Shown here: piece by piece, positions 7,191 through 17,027 of the stretch
How the letters are laid out: the number at the start of each line of letters is the position of its first letter
Numbering within the stretch: the stretch's first letter is position 1
Source: a bacterium
GTDB lineage: Bacteria > Babelota > Babeliae > Babelales > CAIQNR01
Direction of reading: 5' to 3'
Length of the DNA: 41,441 nucleotides
Assembly: GCA_947505805.1 (NCBI GenBank)
Contig: CANNMA010000003.1
Coordinates: 1 to 41,441 of the forward strand
The notes under the pieces: model-generated
Databases searched by the model: none
What the model was told of the DNA's origin: nothing
What the model saw: only the letters and a program-made list of their open reading frames with translations
Made by a program: the position numbers and the translations under genes

Positions 7191-8276
7191 TTAAAAGAAG
7201 AGATTTCCTAGGTCTTTGATAGTTAGGTATACAAAGAGAAAAATCATTAATATCCAGCTGAAATAATGCATTCCAACGTTAAATTGTTCAGGGAGTGGTC
7301 GTTGAATAATTGCTTCCAAAGTATAAGTGAAAATTCTTCCCCCATCTAAAATAGGAAGAGGAATAACATTAATAACGGCAAGGGTGATGCTGATTAGGGT
7401 TAAAAATATAAGAAATAGTTTGATGCCTTGCCCTGCGCTGGCAATTGTCAAAGATATCATCATTAAGGGGCCTGCAAGATTTTGAGTGCTTTTTTTCTTA
7501 AAGGCTTGCATAAGACCTGTTACCGTTGCGTTAATAAGTTCTAATGTTAGTTTAAAGCTCTGTTTAATTGCTCCTACAAATGAAATTGGAGCAAGTGATG
7601 GAAATGAAAATTCTTCAATACCAAGAATTCCCTGAGTTTTTCCTTTTGCGTCTCGTGAACCAATTATGGTGGAAGTTGATTGTTCAATTCCATTTCGCTT
7701 AAAAGTAATAATGGCTTCTTTTTCAGCCAAAGGAGCGAGTGCTTCAAATAATTTGTTGATGTGGCCAGTAACGGAAATACCATTAATTGTTAAAAGCTCG
7801 TCTCCCGATTCAAGATGAGCTTTTTGTGCGGGCGAATCGAGCATAATTTTTTTAATGGTGTAAGAGCCATTGTGTATTAAAAAAGGGTTTGCAGGAATGC
7901 CTGAAAGTGACAGGCCAAAAAGAATTACAAAGCCAAAAATAAGGTTAAAAAATATTCCACCGCACGCTATAAACATTTTTTGCCAATAGGGCTTAGAGTC
8001 CATATATCGGTCTTTTGAAATTGATTCAGTTTGTCCCATTTCTGCTTCTACATATCCTCCTATAGGGATAAGTGATAAAGTGAAAGTGGTTTCGCCCCAT
8101 TTCTTTTTTATAATTTGTGGTCCAAATCCAATAGAAAAAGTGGGTACATGGACGTTAAAGAGTTTGCAGAAAATAAAGTGCCCAAGTTCATGAAATGCGA
8201 TGACGCTTCCTAGTCCTGTAATTCCTGCTATAATAAAAGGAAGATTTTGGAAAAACCATGTTCCCTGTGGTAGCAT
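7191..8276 (-). CDS. rseP: RseP-type site-2 zinc metalloprotease (M50)
   Basis: 361 residues. It is an inner-membrane protease that cuts single-pass substrates within the membrane, such as anti-sigma factors or spent signal peptides. The zinc motif HELGH is at residues 29-33 in the first span, a PDZ domain covers about 125-200 (AHLESGDELLTINGISVTG), and the second active-site motif LDGGR is at 310-314. I chose the ATG at 8276 because AAAGGAGC lies 5 bases upstream; a longer frame would add 23 residues from 8345 without a binding site. It stands alone, convergent with rplM and divergent from the ribosomal cluster. No anti-sigma or sigma-E gene is adjacent, so its substrate is unknown; the symbol marks the family. 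Confidence 0.94.
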   Translation of the reverse strand: MLPQGTWFFQNLPFIIAGITGLGSVIAFHELGHFIFCKLFNVHVPTFSIGFGPQIIKKKWGETTFTLSLIPIGGYVEAEMGQTESISKDRYMDSKPYWQKMFIACGGIFFNLIFGFVILFGLSLSGIPANPFLIHNGSYTIKKIMLDSPAQKAHLESGDELLTINGISVTGHINKLFEALAPLAEKEAIITFKRNGIEQSTSTIIGSRDAKGKTQGILGIEEFSFPSLAPISFVGAIKQSFKLTLELINATVTGLMQAFKKKSTQNLAGPLMMISLTIASAGQGIKLFLIFLTLISITLAVINVIPLPILDGGRIFTYTLEAIIQRPLPEQFNVGMHYFSWILMIFLFVYLTIKDLGNLFF

Positions 8277-8633
8277 AATAAGCTCCTTTGTGGCTGATAA
8301 AATAGATATATACACTATGACAGTCATTACTCTAGCAAGGAACATTCGACCCGTCTATGATGGATGGGGGGTTGCGAAGCTTGTTTTTTTTGAAAATAAG
8401 CCGTAAATCAGTAGTTAGCGAAATTAATGTTTAAATTGGTTGACAGAGAGTTTTCTTTGTCTGCGTTGTTTCCCTTGAAAAAAATTACAGAGAGGGTAAA
8501 CTATCGACAGACCTTTAAATGAAATCCCGTTAAAATCTACTGTATGAGTGGTTTCTCTCAGAAAAATATGCGGGGAAAGCCAAGGGAAAAGTTTTGTCCT
8601 TTATTAATCTGTAACTATTAGGAATAAGAAGGT
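8277..8633. promoter_or_regulatory. Divergent intergenic region: leader of the ribosomal cluster
   Basis: 357 bases without a convincing gene. It must carry the start signals for rseP (leftward) and for the long rpsL-rplQ cluster (rightward). Rightward candidates are TTGACA (8440-8445), without a good -10 at normal spacing, and TTGAAA (8475-8480) with TAAACT (8497-8502), 16 bases apart. The long leader could hold autoregulatory RNA structure, as ribosomal operons often do, but only the short hairpin at 8442-8461 is evident. I cannot assign the start of transcription. Confidence 0.4.
8442..8461 (+). other. Small imperfect hairpin upstream of rpsL
   Basis: GACAGAGA (8442-8449) pairs with TCTTTGTC (8454-8461) through eight pairs including one G-T, closing a GTTT loop. 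It overlaps the TTGACA box, so it may be either an operator-like symmetry or, if transcription starts upstream, a leader RNA hairpin. Confidence 0.3.
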
Positions 8634-9017
8634 ATGCCTACAATAAATCAACTCTGTCGTTTTGGGCGGAAGAAAAGTAAAGATAAGTCCAAAAGCCCTG
8701 CATTGCGTAGCTGTCCTCAGTTGCGAGGAGTTTGTACGCGTGTGTTTACTACAACACCTAAAAAACCAAACTCTGCGTTACGAAAAGTTGCGCGTGTTAA
8801 ATTGTCAACAGGAATGGAAGTAACAGCTTATATTCCTGGAGAAGGACACAATCTTCAAGAACACTCTGTAGTGCTTATACGGGGTGGTAAGGTAAAAGAT
8901 TTACCTGGTGTTAAATATCATATTGTCCGTGGGGCACTTGATACTGCTGGAGTTGCAAACAGAAAGCAGTCTCGTTCCTTGTACGGTGCTAAACGTCCAA
9001 AAAGTACTACTAAATAA
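8634..9017 (+). CDS. rpsL: 30S ribosomal protein uS12
   Basis: 127 residues. It sits at the decoding centre. The conserved loop [13 protein letters not shown] (residues 39-51) has both lysines at the positions where substitutions give streptomycin resistance elsewhere, and KDLPG (88-92) carries the usual methylthio-Asp site, so the residues look wild-type and streptomycin-sensitive. It is the first gene of the cluster, with a purine-rich site (AAGAAGG) ahead of the start, and rpsG follows after 10 bases. The rpoBC genes that often precede rpsL are not here. Confidence 0.98.
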   Translation: MPTINQLCRFGRKKSKDKSKSPALRSCPQLRGVCTRVFTTTPKKPNSALRKVARVKLSTGMEVTAYIPGEGHNLQEHSVVLIRGGKVKDLPGVKYHIVRGALDTAGVANRKQSRSLYGAKRPKSTTK

Positions 9018-9027
9018 GGATTGAGCT

Positions 9028-9510
9028 ATGCCTCGTAGAAAATCAGTTAATCTCAAAAGAGAAATCGGCGTCGACTTGAAGTTTGGTTCACCTTTGATCC
9101 AAAAATTTATCAATGTTGTTATGAAGCAAGGTAAAAAGAGTATCGCTCGCACAATAGTGTATGATGCGCTTGATGTTTTGGTTAAAAAAAATAATGGCGA
9201 TAAGGAAAAAGGACTTAAAATGTTTGAACGTGCGTTTGAAAACGTCGTTCCAGTTATTGAAGTTCGTCCTCGTCGTGTGGGTGGTAGTGTTTATCAGATT
9301 CCTGTAGAAGTTCGACCAGATCGTGCTAATGCTCTTGGAATTCGTTGGCTTATTACGGCCGCTCAATCTCGTTCGGATAAAACAATGGGGCTTCGTTTGG
9401 CTCAAGAATTACTTGAAGCTCATGATGGTCGTGGCGTTGCTGTTAAGAAAAAAGCTGATGTTCATCGTATGGCAGAAGCAAACCGTGCGTTTTCACATTA
9501 CGTTTGGTAA
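9028..9510 (+). CDS. rpsG: 30S ribosomal protein uS7
   Basis: 160 residues. It nucleates assembly of the 30S head and contacts E-site tRNA. The N-terminus MPRRKSV and the motifs [15 protein letters not shown] and ALGIRWLI are typical. In other bacteria uS7 represses its own str operon by binding the leader or the rpsL-rpsG gap; here that gap is only 10 bases, so any such control would have to act at another site. Confidence 0.98.
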   Translation: MPRRKSVNLKREIGVDLKFGSPLIQKFINVVMKQGKKSIARTIVYDALDVLVKKNNGDKEKGLKMFERAFENVVPVIEVRPRRVGGSVYQIPVEVRPDRANALGIRWLITAAQSRSDKTMGLRLAQELLEAHDGRGVAVKKKADVHRMAEANRAFSHYVW

Positions 9511-9526
9511 TTAAGGGGAATAAGTA

Positions 9527-11596
9527 ATGGCACTGGATTTAAAAAAACATAGAAATATTGGTATCGCCGCGCATATTGATGCGGGTAAGACTACGGTTAC
9601 TGAGCGTATTCTGTTTTATACTGGTATTTCTCACAAAATTGGTGAAGTTCATGAAGGCGAAGCTATCATGGACTGGATGGAGCAAGAAAAAGAGCGTGGA
9701 ATTACGATTCAAGCCGCTGCTATTACTTGTAACTGGAGAGGTTATAGTGTCAACATTATTGATACGCCGGGTCACGTAGATTTTACTATTGAAGTTGGGC
9801 GTTCATTGCGTGTTTTAGACGGTATGATTTCTGTCTTTTGTGGTGTTGCTGGTGTTCAGCCTCAATCCGAAACGGTTTGGCGGCAAGCAACTCGTTATAA
9901 TGTTCCCTCTATTGTTTTTGTTAACAAGATGGATCGTGTTGGCGCAGATTTTTTCCGCGTTGTTGAAGATATTAATGGTCGTTTGAATGGTCATGCTATT
10001 GCAATGCAAATTCCTATTGGTTCTTCTGAAAATTTTAGGGGCATTGTTGATGTATTAACTTCAACAATGGCTATTTTTAAAGAAGAAGATAGAGGAACAT
10101 TGGTAGAATGGGTTCCTGCGTCTCCAGAGTATGCTGATCAAATAGCTGAATTGCGTATAAAAATTATTGAACGTGCATGTGATTTTGATGATAATTTAGC
10201 TGAACGTTACCTTGATGGAAAAGATCTTGATATCGAAGAAATCAAAACAGCTTTGAGAAAAGGTGTTATTAAGCGTGAAGTTTTCCCTGCATTTTGTGGT
10301 TCAGCTTTTAAAAATAAAGGCGTTCAGGCTATGCTTGATGCTGTGCTTGATTATTTGCCGTCTCCTTTAGATGTTCCTGCTATTGTTGGAAAAGATCCTA
10401 TCTCTGATCAAGAACTGATCAGAAAAGCTGATATTAGTGAGCCGTTTTCGGGATTGGCGTTTAAGATTATGACAGATCCATTTGTTGGAACACTTTCATT
10501 CGTAAGGGTGTATTCTGGAACTCTGAAGTCAGGTTCATACGTTAAAAATGTAACCACTGGTACTAAAGAACGTGTAAGTCGTTTGATTAGAATGCATTCT
10601 AATAAGCGTGAAGAAATTGAGTCAGTTGATGCAGGTGATATTGCGGCGTTTGTAGGTTTGAAAGATATCAAAACAGGTGATTCTTTGGCTGATGAAAAAC
10701 ATCCAATTTTGCTTGAAAAAATTGACGTTCCTGTAGCAGTTATTTCATCTTCAGTTGAGCCAAAAAATAAGGGCGATTATGAAAAAATGATCTTAGCTCT
10801 TCGTAAAATGGCTCAGGAAGATCCTTCATTCAGATTGGCTTATAACGAAGAAACGGGTCAAACTGTTATTGCTGGTATGGGTGAGTTGCATCTTGAAATT
10901 CAAATTGATCGTCTTCGTCGTGAGCATAAAATTGAAGTTGAGCCTGGTAAACTACAAGTTGCTTATAAGGAAACCATTCAAAAACCTGTTGAAGTTGAAG
11001 GAAAATATATCAAACAATCAGGTGGTCGTGGTCAATATGGTCACGTGTGGTTAAAACTTGAGCCTCGTGAAAGGGGTCAAGGTTTTTTATTTGAAAACAA
11101 ACTCGTTGGTGGTTCTATTCCTAGAGAATTTGTTCCTGCAATTGAAAAAGGTCTTTTAGAGGCAGTTTCAAATGGTGCACTTGGTGGATATCCTGTAGTT
11201 GATGTTAAGGCTATAGCTTTTGATGGTTCGTATCATGACGTCGATTCTTCTGAAATTGCATTTAAAATAGCGGCAGCAATGGCATTTAAAGATGGCATGA
11301 AAAAAGCTTCTCCTGTTTTACTTGAACCAATAATGAAGGTTGAAGTTGAGACTCCAGAAGATTATCTAGGCGACGTAATGGGTGATTTAAATTCTCGTCG
11401 TGGTAGAATATTGGGAATGGAAGAAAAAAATAAAATTCAAATGATTCGTGCAGAAGTTCCTCTTAGAGAAATGTTGGGTGGTTATGCAACAACTCTTCGT
11501 TCGATGAGTAAGGGTCGTGCAAGTTATTCAATGGAATTTGAATGTTATCGTGAGATGCCAAAGAACGTTGAAGAAGAAGTTTTGGGTAAGAAATAA
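9527..11596 (+). CDS. fusA: Elongation factor G
   Basis: 689 residues, full length. The GTPase translocates tRNA-mRNA on the ribosome and helps recycle ribosomes. GTP-binding motifs: AHIDAGKTT (residues 15-23), RGITI in switch I, DTPGHVD and NKMD. Domains II to V follow, with ending motifs such as GRGQYGHVW in domain IV and [20 protein letters not shown] in domain V. AAGGGG lies ahead of the ATG at 9527. A second in-frame GTG or ATG is not needed. Order rpsL-rpsG-fusA-tuf is the classical str operon. Confidence 0.98.
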   Translation: MALDLKKHRNIGIAAHIDAGKTTVTERILFYTGISHKIGEVHEGEAIMDWMEQEKERGITIQAAAITCNWRGYSVNIIDTPGHVDFTIEVGRSLRVLDGMISVFCGVAGVQPQSETVWRQATRYNVPSIVFVNKMDRVGADFFRVVEDINGRLNGHAIAMQIPIGSSENFRGIVDVLTSTMAIFKEEDRGTLVEWVPASPEYADQIAELRIKIIERACDFDDNLAERYLDGKDLDIEEIKTALRKGVIKREVFPAFCGSAFKNKGVQAMLDAVLDYLPSPLDVPAIVGKDPISDQELIRKADISEPFSGLAFKIMTDPFVGTLSFVRVYSGTLKSGSYVKNVTTGTKERVSRLIRMHSNKREEIESVDAGDIAAFVGLKDIKTGDSLADEKHPILLEKIDVPVAVISSSVEPKNKGDYEKMILALRKMAQEDPSFRLAYNEETGQTVIAGMGELHLEIQIDRLRREHKIEVEPGKLQVAYKETIQKPVEVEGKYIKQSGGRGQYGHVWLKLEPRERGQGFLFENKLVGGSIPREFVPAIEKGLLEAVSNGALGGYPVVDVKAIAFDGSYHDVDSSEIAFKIAAAMAFKDGMKKASPVLLEPIMKVEVETPEDYLGDVMGDLNSRRGRILGMEEKNKIQMIRAEVPLREMLGGYATTLRSMSKGRASYSMEFECYREMPKNVEEEVLGKK

Positions 11597-11631
11597 AGTA
11601 GGTAAATTTAAGAAATTGTCAGGAGTTAGAC

Positions 11632-12816
11632 ATGGCAAGAGATATATTTGAACGTAAAAAACCGCATATTAATATCGGTACAATTGGTCACGTTGATCAT
11701 GGTAAAACAACTTTAACTGCAGCTATAACAAAAGTTTTAGCTGATCGTGGTATGGCAAAATTCAAAGCATTTGATGAAATTGATAATGCTCCAGAAGAAA
11801 AAGCACGTGGTATTACCATTGCAACATCTCACGTGGAATATGAAACTGTAAATCGTCATTATGCCCATGTTGACTGTCCAGGTCACGCTGACTATGTTAA
11901 AAACATGATCACAGGTGCAGCTCAAATGGATGGCGCAATTCTCGTTGTTTCAGCAGCAGATGGTGCTATGCCTCAAACAAAAGAACACGTCTTATTGGCA
12001 AAAAATATTGGTGTTCCAGCCCTTGTCGTATTCTTGAATAAAGTTGATATGGTTGATGATCCTGACATGGTTGATATGGTTGAAGAAGAAATCAGAGAAC
12101 TTTTGACTAAGTATGATTTTCCTGGCGCAACTATTCCAGTTGTTCGTGGTTCAGCATTAAAAGCGTTGAGCGGTGAACAAGCAGGCGTTGATTCAATTTT
12201 AAAACTAATGGAAGCTGTTGATACCGCTATTCCTACACCTGCTCGTGATATTGACAAAGATTTCTTAATGCCTATTGAAGGTGTGTTTACTATTTCTGGT
12301 CGTGGAACAGTAGCAACTGGTCGAATTGAACGTGGTAAAGTTAAAATTGGTGAAGAAATTGAGCTTATTGGTTTAGGTAAACTTTTCAAAACAACTGTTA
12401 CAGGTGTTGAAATGTTTAAAAAAACAATGACTGAAGGACTTGCTGGTGAAAACGTTGGTATTCTTCTTCGTGGTATTAAGAAAGAAGATATTGAACGTGG
12501 TATGGTTGCTGCAAAACCTGGCAGTATTAAGCCACATAAAAAATTCAAGGCTCAAATTTATGTTTTGAGTAAAGAAGAAGGTGGTCGTCATAGTCCATTT
12601 TTTACAGGATATCGTCCTCAGTTCTATTTTAGAACGACAGACGTTACTGGCGTAGTAACACTTGAAGCTGGCAGAGAAATGGTTATGCCTGGTGATAACG
12701 TTACTATTTCTGTTGAATTGATTACATCAATTGCAATGGAAAAAGATTTGCATTTTGCAATTCGTGAAGGTGGTAGAACAGTTGGGTCCGGTGTTGTAAC
12801 TGAGATCATTGCGTAG
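11632..12816 (+). CDS. tuf: Elongation factor Tu
   Basis: 394 residues. It delivers aminoacyl-tRNA to the ribosome as a GTP complex. Motifs: GHVDHGKTT (residues 19-27), [14 protein letters not shown] in switch [29 protein letters not shown], and GSALKAL. Domains II and III are complete ([36 protein letters not shown] as one continuous segment; [12 protein letters not shown] end). It follows fusA by 35 bases with AGGAG ahead of the start. Only one copy lies in the window. rpsJ follows after 9 bases, joining the str and S10 parts. Confidence 0.98.
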   Translation: MARDIFERKKPHINIGTIGHVDHGKTTLTAAITKVLADRGMAKFKAFDEIDNAPEEKARGITIATSHVEYETVNRHYAHVDCPGHADYVKNMITGAAQMDGAILVVSAADGAMPQTKEHVLLAKNIGVPALVVFLNKVDMVDDPDMVDMVEEEIRELLTKYDFPGATIPVVRGSALKALSGEQAGVDSILKLMEAVDTAIPTPARDIDKDFLMPIEGVFTISGRGTVATGRIERGKVKIGEEIELIGLGKLFKTTVTGVEMFKKTMTEGLAGENVGILLRGIKKEDIERGMVAAKPGSIKPHKKFKAQIYVLSKEEGGRHSPFFTGYRPQFYFRTTDVTGVVTLEAGREMVMPGDNVTISVELITSIAMEKDLHFAIREGGRTVGSGVVTEIIA

Positions 12817-12825
12817 GAACTGCAA

Positions 12826-13131
12826 ATGAAAAAAACAAAAATACGTTTAACGCTTAAATCATATGATCATCAGTTACTAGATAAGGCAGTTAAGACTATC
12901 TGTTTGACAGCAAAGAGGACTGGCGCATTGCTCGTTGGTCCTGTTCCAATGCCGAATAGAAAACGTTGTTTTACTGTGTTACGTTCTCCTCATATTGACA
13001 AAAAGTCTCGTGAGCAGTTTGAATTGACCACTCATCGACGTATTCTTGATATTGTTTCTCCATCAGATCAAACGATGGACGCTTTAATGAAGCTAACAAT
13101 ATCATCTGGTGTTGATGTTGAAATTAAATAG
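12826..13131 (+). CDS. rpsJ: 30S ribosomal protein uS10
   Basis: 101 residues. It is part of the 30S head and, as NusE, a partner of NusB in antitermination. Typical motifs: [16 protein letters not shown] (residues 6-21), GPVPMPNRK and the [13 protein letters not shown] block. It opens the S10 part of the cluster, 9 bases after tuf, so no separate S10 promoter is likely between them. The 40-base gap to rplC carries only a GAGGAAGG binding site. Confidence 0.97.
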   Translation: MKKTKIRLTLKSYDHQLLDKAVKTICLTAKRTGALLVGPVPMPNRKRCFTVLRSPHIDKKSREQFELTTHRRILDIVSPSDQTMDALMKLTISSGVDVEIK

Positions 13132-13171
13132 TTGTGAGTGATTAAATTTAAGAAATAGAGGAAGGTTCACC

Positions 13172-13795
13172 ATGGTAAGTGGTTTTTATGGGAAAAAAAT
13201 TGGGATGACTCAGCTTTTTTCCGAGAACCAAGTTATTCCTGTAACAATAATCGATGTTTCGTCTTGGTATGTTATTGATATTAAGACTCAAGAACGTGAT
13301 GGTTATTGTGCTGTTCAGCTTGCAAAAACAAGAAAACGTTTTGAGGGTGAAGTATTTGCCCCAGAATGGTTGAAAAATAAAAAGCATTACTTCTTGTATG
13401 TACGAGAAGTTCGTTTAACACAAGCTCCTGAAGGAGTTATTGTTGGCGCAGCTGTTGATTTTTTCAAGTCTTTTGCATCAGGAGAATTTGTTGATGTTAC
13501 TGGCGTAACAAAAGGATGTGGTTTTGCGGGTGTTATGCGTAAGCATAATTATGCTGGTGGTGGTAATAGTCATGGTAACATGATGGGAAGACGCCCAGGA
13601 TCGATTGGATCGCTCACAAAAAGTGGACACGTTATTAAGGGAAAAGGACTTCCTGGACATATGGGTGTTGATAAGCGAACAATTCAAAATCTTGAAGTGA
13701 TAAAAGTAATTACAGAAAGTAACGCTATTGCGATCAAAGGTTCGGTACCGGGCAAATCAGGATCCTTAGTGTTTGTTCGCAAAAGGTTGGGGTAA
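13172..13795 (+). CDS. rplC: 50S ribosomal protein uL3
   Basis: 207 residues. It is an early-binding protein near the peptidyl transferase centre. Typical stretches are GFYGKKIGMTQLF (residues 4-16), DVTGVTKGCGFAGVMRKHN, GNSHGNMMGRRPGSIGS and KGLPGHMG. The start has GAGGAAGG upstream with a spacing of about 7. rplD follows after 3 bases. Confidence 0.97.
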   Translation: MVSGFYGKKIGMTQLFSENQVIPVTIIDVSSWYVIDIKTQERDGYCAVQLAKTRKRFEGEVFAPEWLKNKKHYFLYVREVRLTQAPEGVIVGAAVDFFKSFASGEFVDVTGVTKGCGFAGVMRKHNYAGGGNSHGNMMGRRPGSIGSLTKSGHVIKGKGLPGHMGVDKRTIQNLEVIKVITESNAIAIKGSVPGKSGSLVFVRKRLG

Positions 13796-13798
13796 GAC

Positions 13799-14458
13799 AT
13801 GAGTGACCGAAAAGTTGCATCAAAAAATCAAGAACAAATAGTAGGGGCTAAATTTATAACTCCAGCTGATTTGGGTCTTGACATAGAGGTGCAGGATGTA
13901 CTTGCTCCAGAAGCGTTTGCAACATGCGTTAGAGGTTTCTTGCAAAATAATAGGCAAGGAACTGTGGGTTGTAAAACTCGTGCAGAAGTAAGTGGTTCTA
14001 ATAAGAAGCCATGGAAACAAAAAGGAACAGGACGAGCTCGTGCTGGTGCTAGAACTTCTCCATTATGGCGTGGCGGTGGTATTATTTTTGGACCACAATC
14101 TCGTGATAGAAAGATTAAAATTACAAAAAGTTTAAGAAGAGCTGTTGCAAGGGATTTATTAAAAACTGTACTTCAAGAACAAAGACTTGTGCTTTTGGAT
14201 TGGGAAATGTCTAATTCTATTCCAAAAACAAGAGAAGCTTTTGCTGTATTGCGTGAAAGAAATTTACATACTGCAATTGTGAATGTTTTTCTTTCTGCTG
14301 CAGATGTTTTGACTATTGCTTCATTTGCTAACATTCCTTCAGTCAGAATAATTTATTTCGATGCTCCAAATGTATATGCTTTGGCGGATGCTCAGTATTG
14401 GGTTGTTTGCAAAAAAGATATTGATGCATTTAAGAGTATGTCAGAGCAATGGAAGTAA
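13799..14458 (+). CDS. rplD: 50S ribosomal protein uL4
   Basis: 219 residues. It lines the exit tunnel and in E. coli represses the S10 operon. The tunnel-loop motif KPWKQKGTGRARAGARTSPL and the following WRGGGIIFGP are intact. The N-terminus carries about 20 extra polar residues ahead of the conserved core, and the fold ends with the usual DVL/NVYALADAQYWV segment. Whether the L4-dependent attenuation known from E. coli exists here cannot be told, since no S10 leader lies upstream of rpsJ. Confidence 0.96.
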   Translation: MSDRKVASKNQEQIVGAKFITPADLGLDIEVQDVLAPEAFATCVRGFLQNNRQGTVGCKTRAEVSGSNKKPWKQKGTGRARAGARTSPLWRGGGIIFGPQSRDRKIKITKSLRRAVARDLLKTVLQEQRLVLLDWEMSNSIPKTREAFAVLRERNLHTAIVNVFLSAADVLTIASFANIPSVRIIYFDAPNVYALADAQYWVVCKKDIDAFKSMSEQWK

Positions 14459-14473
14459 TGGGAGGCGAATATT

Positions 14474-14821
14474 ATGAAATTAACAGTTTATGACGTTATT
14501 ATGGGGCCTGTAATTACAGAAAAAGCTCATAAGATGAATAGTCTTTTGCAGCAATTGGTAATACGTGTACATGTACATGCAAATAAACCAATGGTTCGTG
14601 AAGCATTAGAGAAAATTTTTAACGTAAAAGTTGAAAAAGTCCGTATTATAATACGTAAACCAAAAGCTCGCATTGTCAATCGTTATCCAGTAAAAGGCCG
14701 TACTATGAAAAAAGCTATCATTACGCTTAAACAGGGATACTCTATCGATGCATTTGGGCAAGCGGGCGGTGGCACAGTGGTTTTAGATAAACAACAACGT
14801 GAACATGCGGCTCAGGAGTAA
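14474..14821 (+). CDS. rplW: 50S ribosomal protein uL23
   Basis: 115 residues. It sits at the tunnel exit and docks trigger factor, SRP and the translocon. Recognised by YDVIMGPVITEKAHKM (residues 5-20), EKIFNVKVEKVRI, and the RYPVKGRTMKKAIITLK segment. The site GGGAGG (14460-14465) precedes the ATG. A short His/Gln-rich tail follows the conserved core. Confidence 0.95.
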   Translation: MKLTVYDVIMGPVITEKAHKMNSLLQQLVIRVHVHANKPMVREALEKIFNVKVEKVRIIIRKPKARIVNRYPVKGRTMKKAIITLKQGYSIDAFGQAGGGTVVLDKQQREHAAQE

Positions 14822-14826
14822 GAAAC

Positions 14827-15657
14827 ATGACGATTATAAAAAGAAAACCTAGAAATCCTTCACTTCGTTTCCAAACATTTTTGTCATCAGCTGATATTAC
14901 AACAACTACACCAGAAAAAAGTTTAGTTGTTGGATTAAAAAGAAAAGCTGGTCGTAATGCGTATGGAAGAATTACAGTAAGACATCGCGGGGGCGGAGCT
15001 CAAAAAAGTTATCGAGTTATTGATTTTAAAAGATCTGTTCGAGATGTGGAAGGAACGGTTACCACTGTTGAGTATGATCCAAATCGTAATGTTCGTATTG
15101 GATTAGTTGTTTACAGGAATGGTGTTAAAGCTTATATTTTGCTGCCAGAAACAGTAAAAGTTGGTTCTTCTATACAATCCGGACAAGATGTTGAAGCAAA
15201 GCCTGGAAATGCTATGCCATTGAGAAAAATTCCAGTTGGTTTCACTATTCATAATATTGAAGTGCGGCCTGGAGAAGGTGGAACGTTTGCTCGTAGTGCT
15301 GGTACATCAGCACAGTTGATGGCTAAATCTGGTGAATATGCTACATTGAAAATGCCATCAGGTGAAATTAGATTAGTTCATCTTGATTGTTGGGCTACAA
15401 TTGGTGTTTTGGGTAATGCAGATTACAAAAATATTTGTTGGGGTAAAGCAGGACGTACTCGTCAGCGTGGTTTTAGGCCATCTGTTCGTGGTATGGCTAT
15501 GAACCCTGTTGATCATCCTCACGGTGGTGGTGAAGGTCGTTCAAAATCTGGTTCTCATCCTCAAACTCCTTGGGGTAAAGGATGTAAGGGTACTCGAACA
15601 CGTAAAAAGGTTAATCCTTGTATTTTAAGAAGACGTAAGTCGAGAAAAGAAAAATAA
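14827..15657 (+). CDS. rplB: 50S ribosomal protein uL2
   Basis: 276 residues, full length. It is needed for subunit association and peptidyl transferase assembly. Motifs: RNAYGRITVRHRGGGAQKSY, RVIDFKR, RPGEGGTFARSAGTSAQLM and MNPVDHPHGGGEGR with the conserved histidine, then the basic tail. rplW ends 5 bases upstream, so translational coupling is likely. Confidence 0.98.
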   Translation: MTIIKRKPRNPSLRFQTFLSSADITTTTPEKSLVVGLKRKAGRNAYGRITVRHRGGGAQKSYRVIDFKRSVRDVEGTVTTVEYDPNRNVRIGLVVYRNGVKAYILLPETVKVGSSIQSGQDVEAKPGNAMPLRKIPVGFTIHNIEVRPGEGGTFARSAGTSAQLMAKSGEYATLKMPSGEIRLVHLDCWATIGVLGNADYKNICWGKAGRTRQRGFRPSVRGMAMNPVDHPHGGGEGRSKSGSHPQTPWGKGCKGTRTRKKVNPCILRRRKSRKEK

Positions 15658-15685
15658 CGTAACTCATTACGAATAGAGAAAGATT

Positions 15686-15973
15686 ATGAGCCGATCTACG
15701 AGAAAAGGTCCTTTTGTTGATGCAACACTTTTAGAAAAAGTGCTTGCGGCAAAAACCGATAAAAAAAGTGAACCAATAAAAACATGGTCACGCAGAAGTA
15801 TGGTAACTCCAGAATTTGTTGGAATGACGATTGCTGTGCATAATGGTAAAAAGTTTATTTCGGTTTTTGTTACTGAAGATATGGTTGGGCATTATTTGGG
15901 TGAATTTTCACCTACAAGAACATTTCGTTTGCATAGCGGTCAGCGTAAAGCTGGGGTTGCTGCAAAGGAATAA
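15686..15973 (+). CDS. rpsS: 30S ribosomal protein uS19
   Basis: 95 residues. It forms a complex with uS13 in the 30S head. [18 protein letters not shown] (residues 2-19), [22 protein letters not shown] and [13 protein letters not shown] are characteristic. The binding site GAGAAAG is upstream of the ATG. The 45-base gap that follows has no sign of a terminator. Confidence 0.97.
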   Translation: MSRSTRKGPFVDATLLEKVLAAKTDKKSEPIKTWSRRSMVTPEFVGMTIAVHNGKKFISVFVTEDMVGHYLGEFSPTRTFRLHSGQRKAGVAAKE

Positions 15974-16018
15974 TTTAGGTACACTAATAAGCACCAATAC
16001 AGTGAATTTGAGGCAATT

Positions 16019-16372
16019 ATGCAATTTAAAGCGTTAGTAAAACAGATACCAATTTCTCCTTATAAGCTTCGACCATACGTTGAAGGTGTTCGTGGGAAAG
16101 ATGTATCGTATGCAATACAGTTATTGATGACACAAGCCCTTAAGCGGGTTGTGCCTATCAGAAAGCTTATTCAGTCAGCTGCTGCCAATGCAAAAAACAG
16201 GCAGGGGATTGAAATAGGAGATCTTTTTGTTAGAGAAATCAGGGTTGATCAAGGTAAAATTTTTAAATACTTCAAACCTGGTTCTATGGGAAGAGCGGCT
16301 GCTCAGCGTAAGCGGTTTAGCCATATAAGTGTTGTTTTAGAAGTTAAAAACAGTTTGAGTAAAGAGGCTTAG
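16019..16372 (+). CDS. rplV: 50S ribosomal protein uL22
   Basis: 117 residues. Its beta-hairpin reaches into the exit tunnel near the macrolide site. Typical segments are KQIPISPYKLRPYVEGVRGK, AAANAKNRQGIE and the hairpin GRAAAQRKRFSHISVVLEVK. The site GAGG lies about 7 bases upstream of the ATG. rpsC starts one base after its stop. Confidence 0.95.
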   Translation: MQFKALVKQIPISPYKLRPYVEGVRGKDVSYAIQLLMTQALKRVVPIRKLIQSAAANAKNRQGIEIGDLFVREIRVDQGKIFKYFKPGSMGRAAAQRKRFSHISVVLEVKNSLSKEA

Positions 16373-16373
16373 T

Positions 16374-17009
16374 GTGGGACAAAAAGTTAACCCTCGCGGG
16401 TTTCGAGTAGGTGTATATAGTGATTGGTATGGGCGTTGGTTTGCTCGTGGCAATAATTATGGAGATCAACTCTTAGAAGATGTGCAAATAAGAAAGTATA
16501 TTACTACTGAGCTTAAGCATGCTGAAGTTGCTCGCGTTGAAATTGAAAAAGCTGGAGATAATGTTCGCGTTATTTTGCATTCTGCTCGTCCTGGTCTTAT
16601 TATTGGAAAAAAGGGACAAGAGATTGATGGATTGCGTAAAGGTATTGCGAAACTTATTAAAAAAAATGGTATAGAAATTTCTGTTCAAGAAGTGAAAACT
16701 CCTGAATTAGATGCAATGCTTGTAGCTAAAAGTATAGCTGAACAATTAGAAAAACGTTCTAGTTATAAAAAAGTTATGAAACGTTCATCCGCTTTAGCTT
16801 TAAGAGCTGGTGCTAAAGGTATTAAAATTTGTTGTTCTGGCCGTTTAAATGGTGCCGAAATTGCTCGTCGTGAATGGGTTAGAATAGGATCAGTTCCTCT
16901 TCATACTCTGAGAGCTGACATCGATTATGGTGTTGCAAGAGCCAATACAACATTCGGAGTTATTGGCGTTAAAGTTTGGATCAGTAAGGGTGAATACAGC
17001 TTTGTTTAA
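16374..17009 (+). CDS. rpsC: 30S ribosomal protein uS3
   Basis: 211 residues. It lines the mRNA entry channel and contributes to helicase activity. The start is a GTG at 16374, giving the canonical MGQKVNPRGFRVG; no ATG is available. A type-II KH domain is seen in ARPGLIIGKKGQEIDGLRK (about 72-90), and the C-terminal domain in LNGAEIARREW and TLRADIDYG. AAAGAGG in the end of rplV is the binding site. Confidence 0.96.
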   Translation: MGQKVNPRGFRVGVYSDWYGRWFARGNNYGDQLLEDVQIRKYITTELKHAEVARVEIEKAGDNVRVILHSARPGLIIGKKGQEIDGLRKGIAKLIKKNGIEISVQEVKTPELDAMLVAKSIAEQLEKRSSYKKVMKRSSALALRAGAKGIKICCSGRLNGAEIARREWVRIGSVPLHTLRADIDYGVARANTTFGVIGVKVWISKGEYSFV

Positions 17010-17027
17010 AGTAGTAGAGAGATTATT

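Noticed and set aside
11973-12548. 191-codon leftward open frame within tuf
   Set aside because: Antisense shadow of the strongly conserved EF-Tu gene, with no binding site and Ser/Ile/Pro-rich sequence typical of reversed codons.
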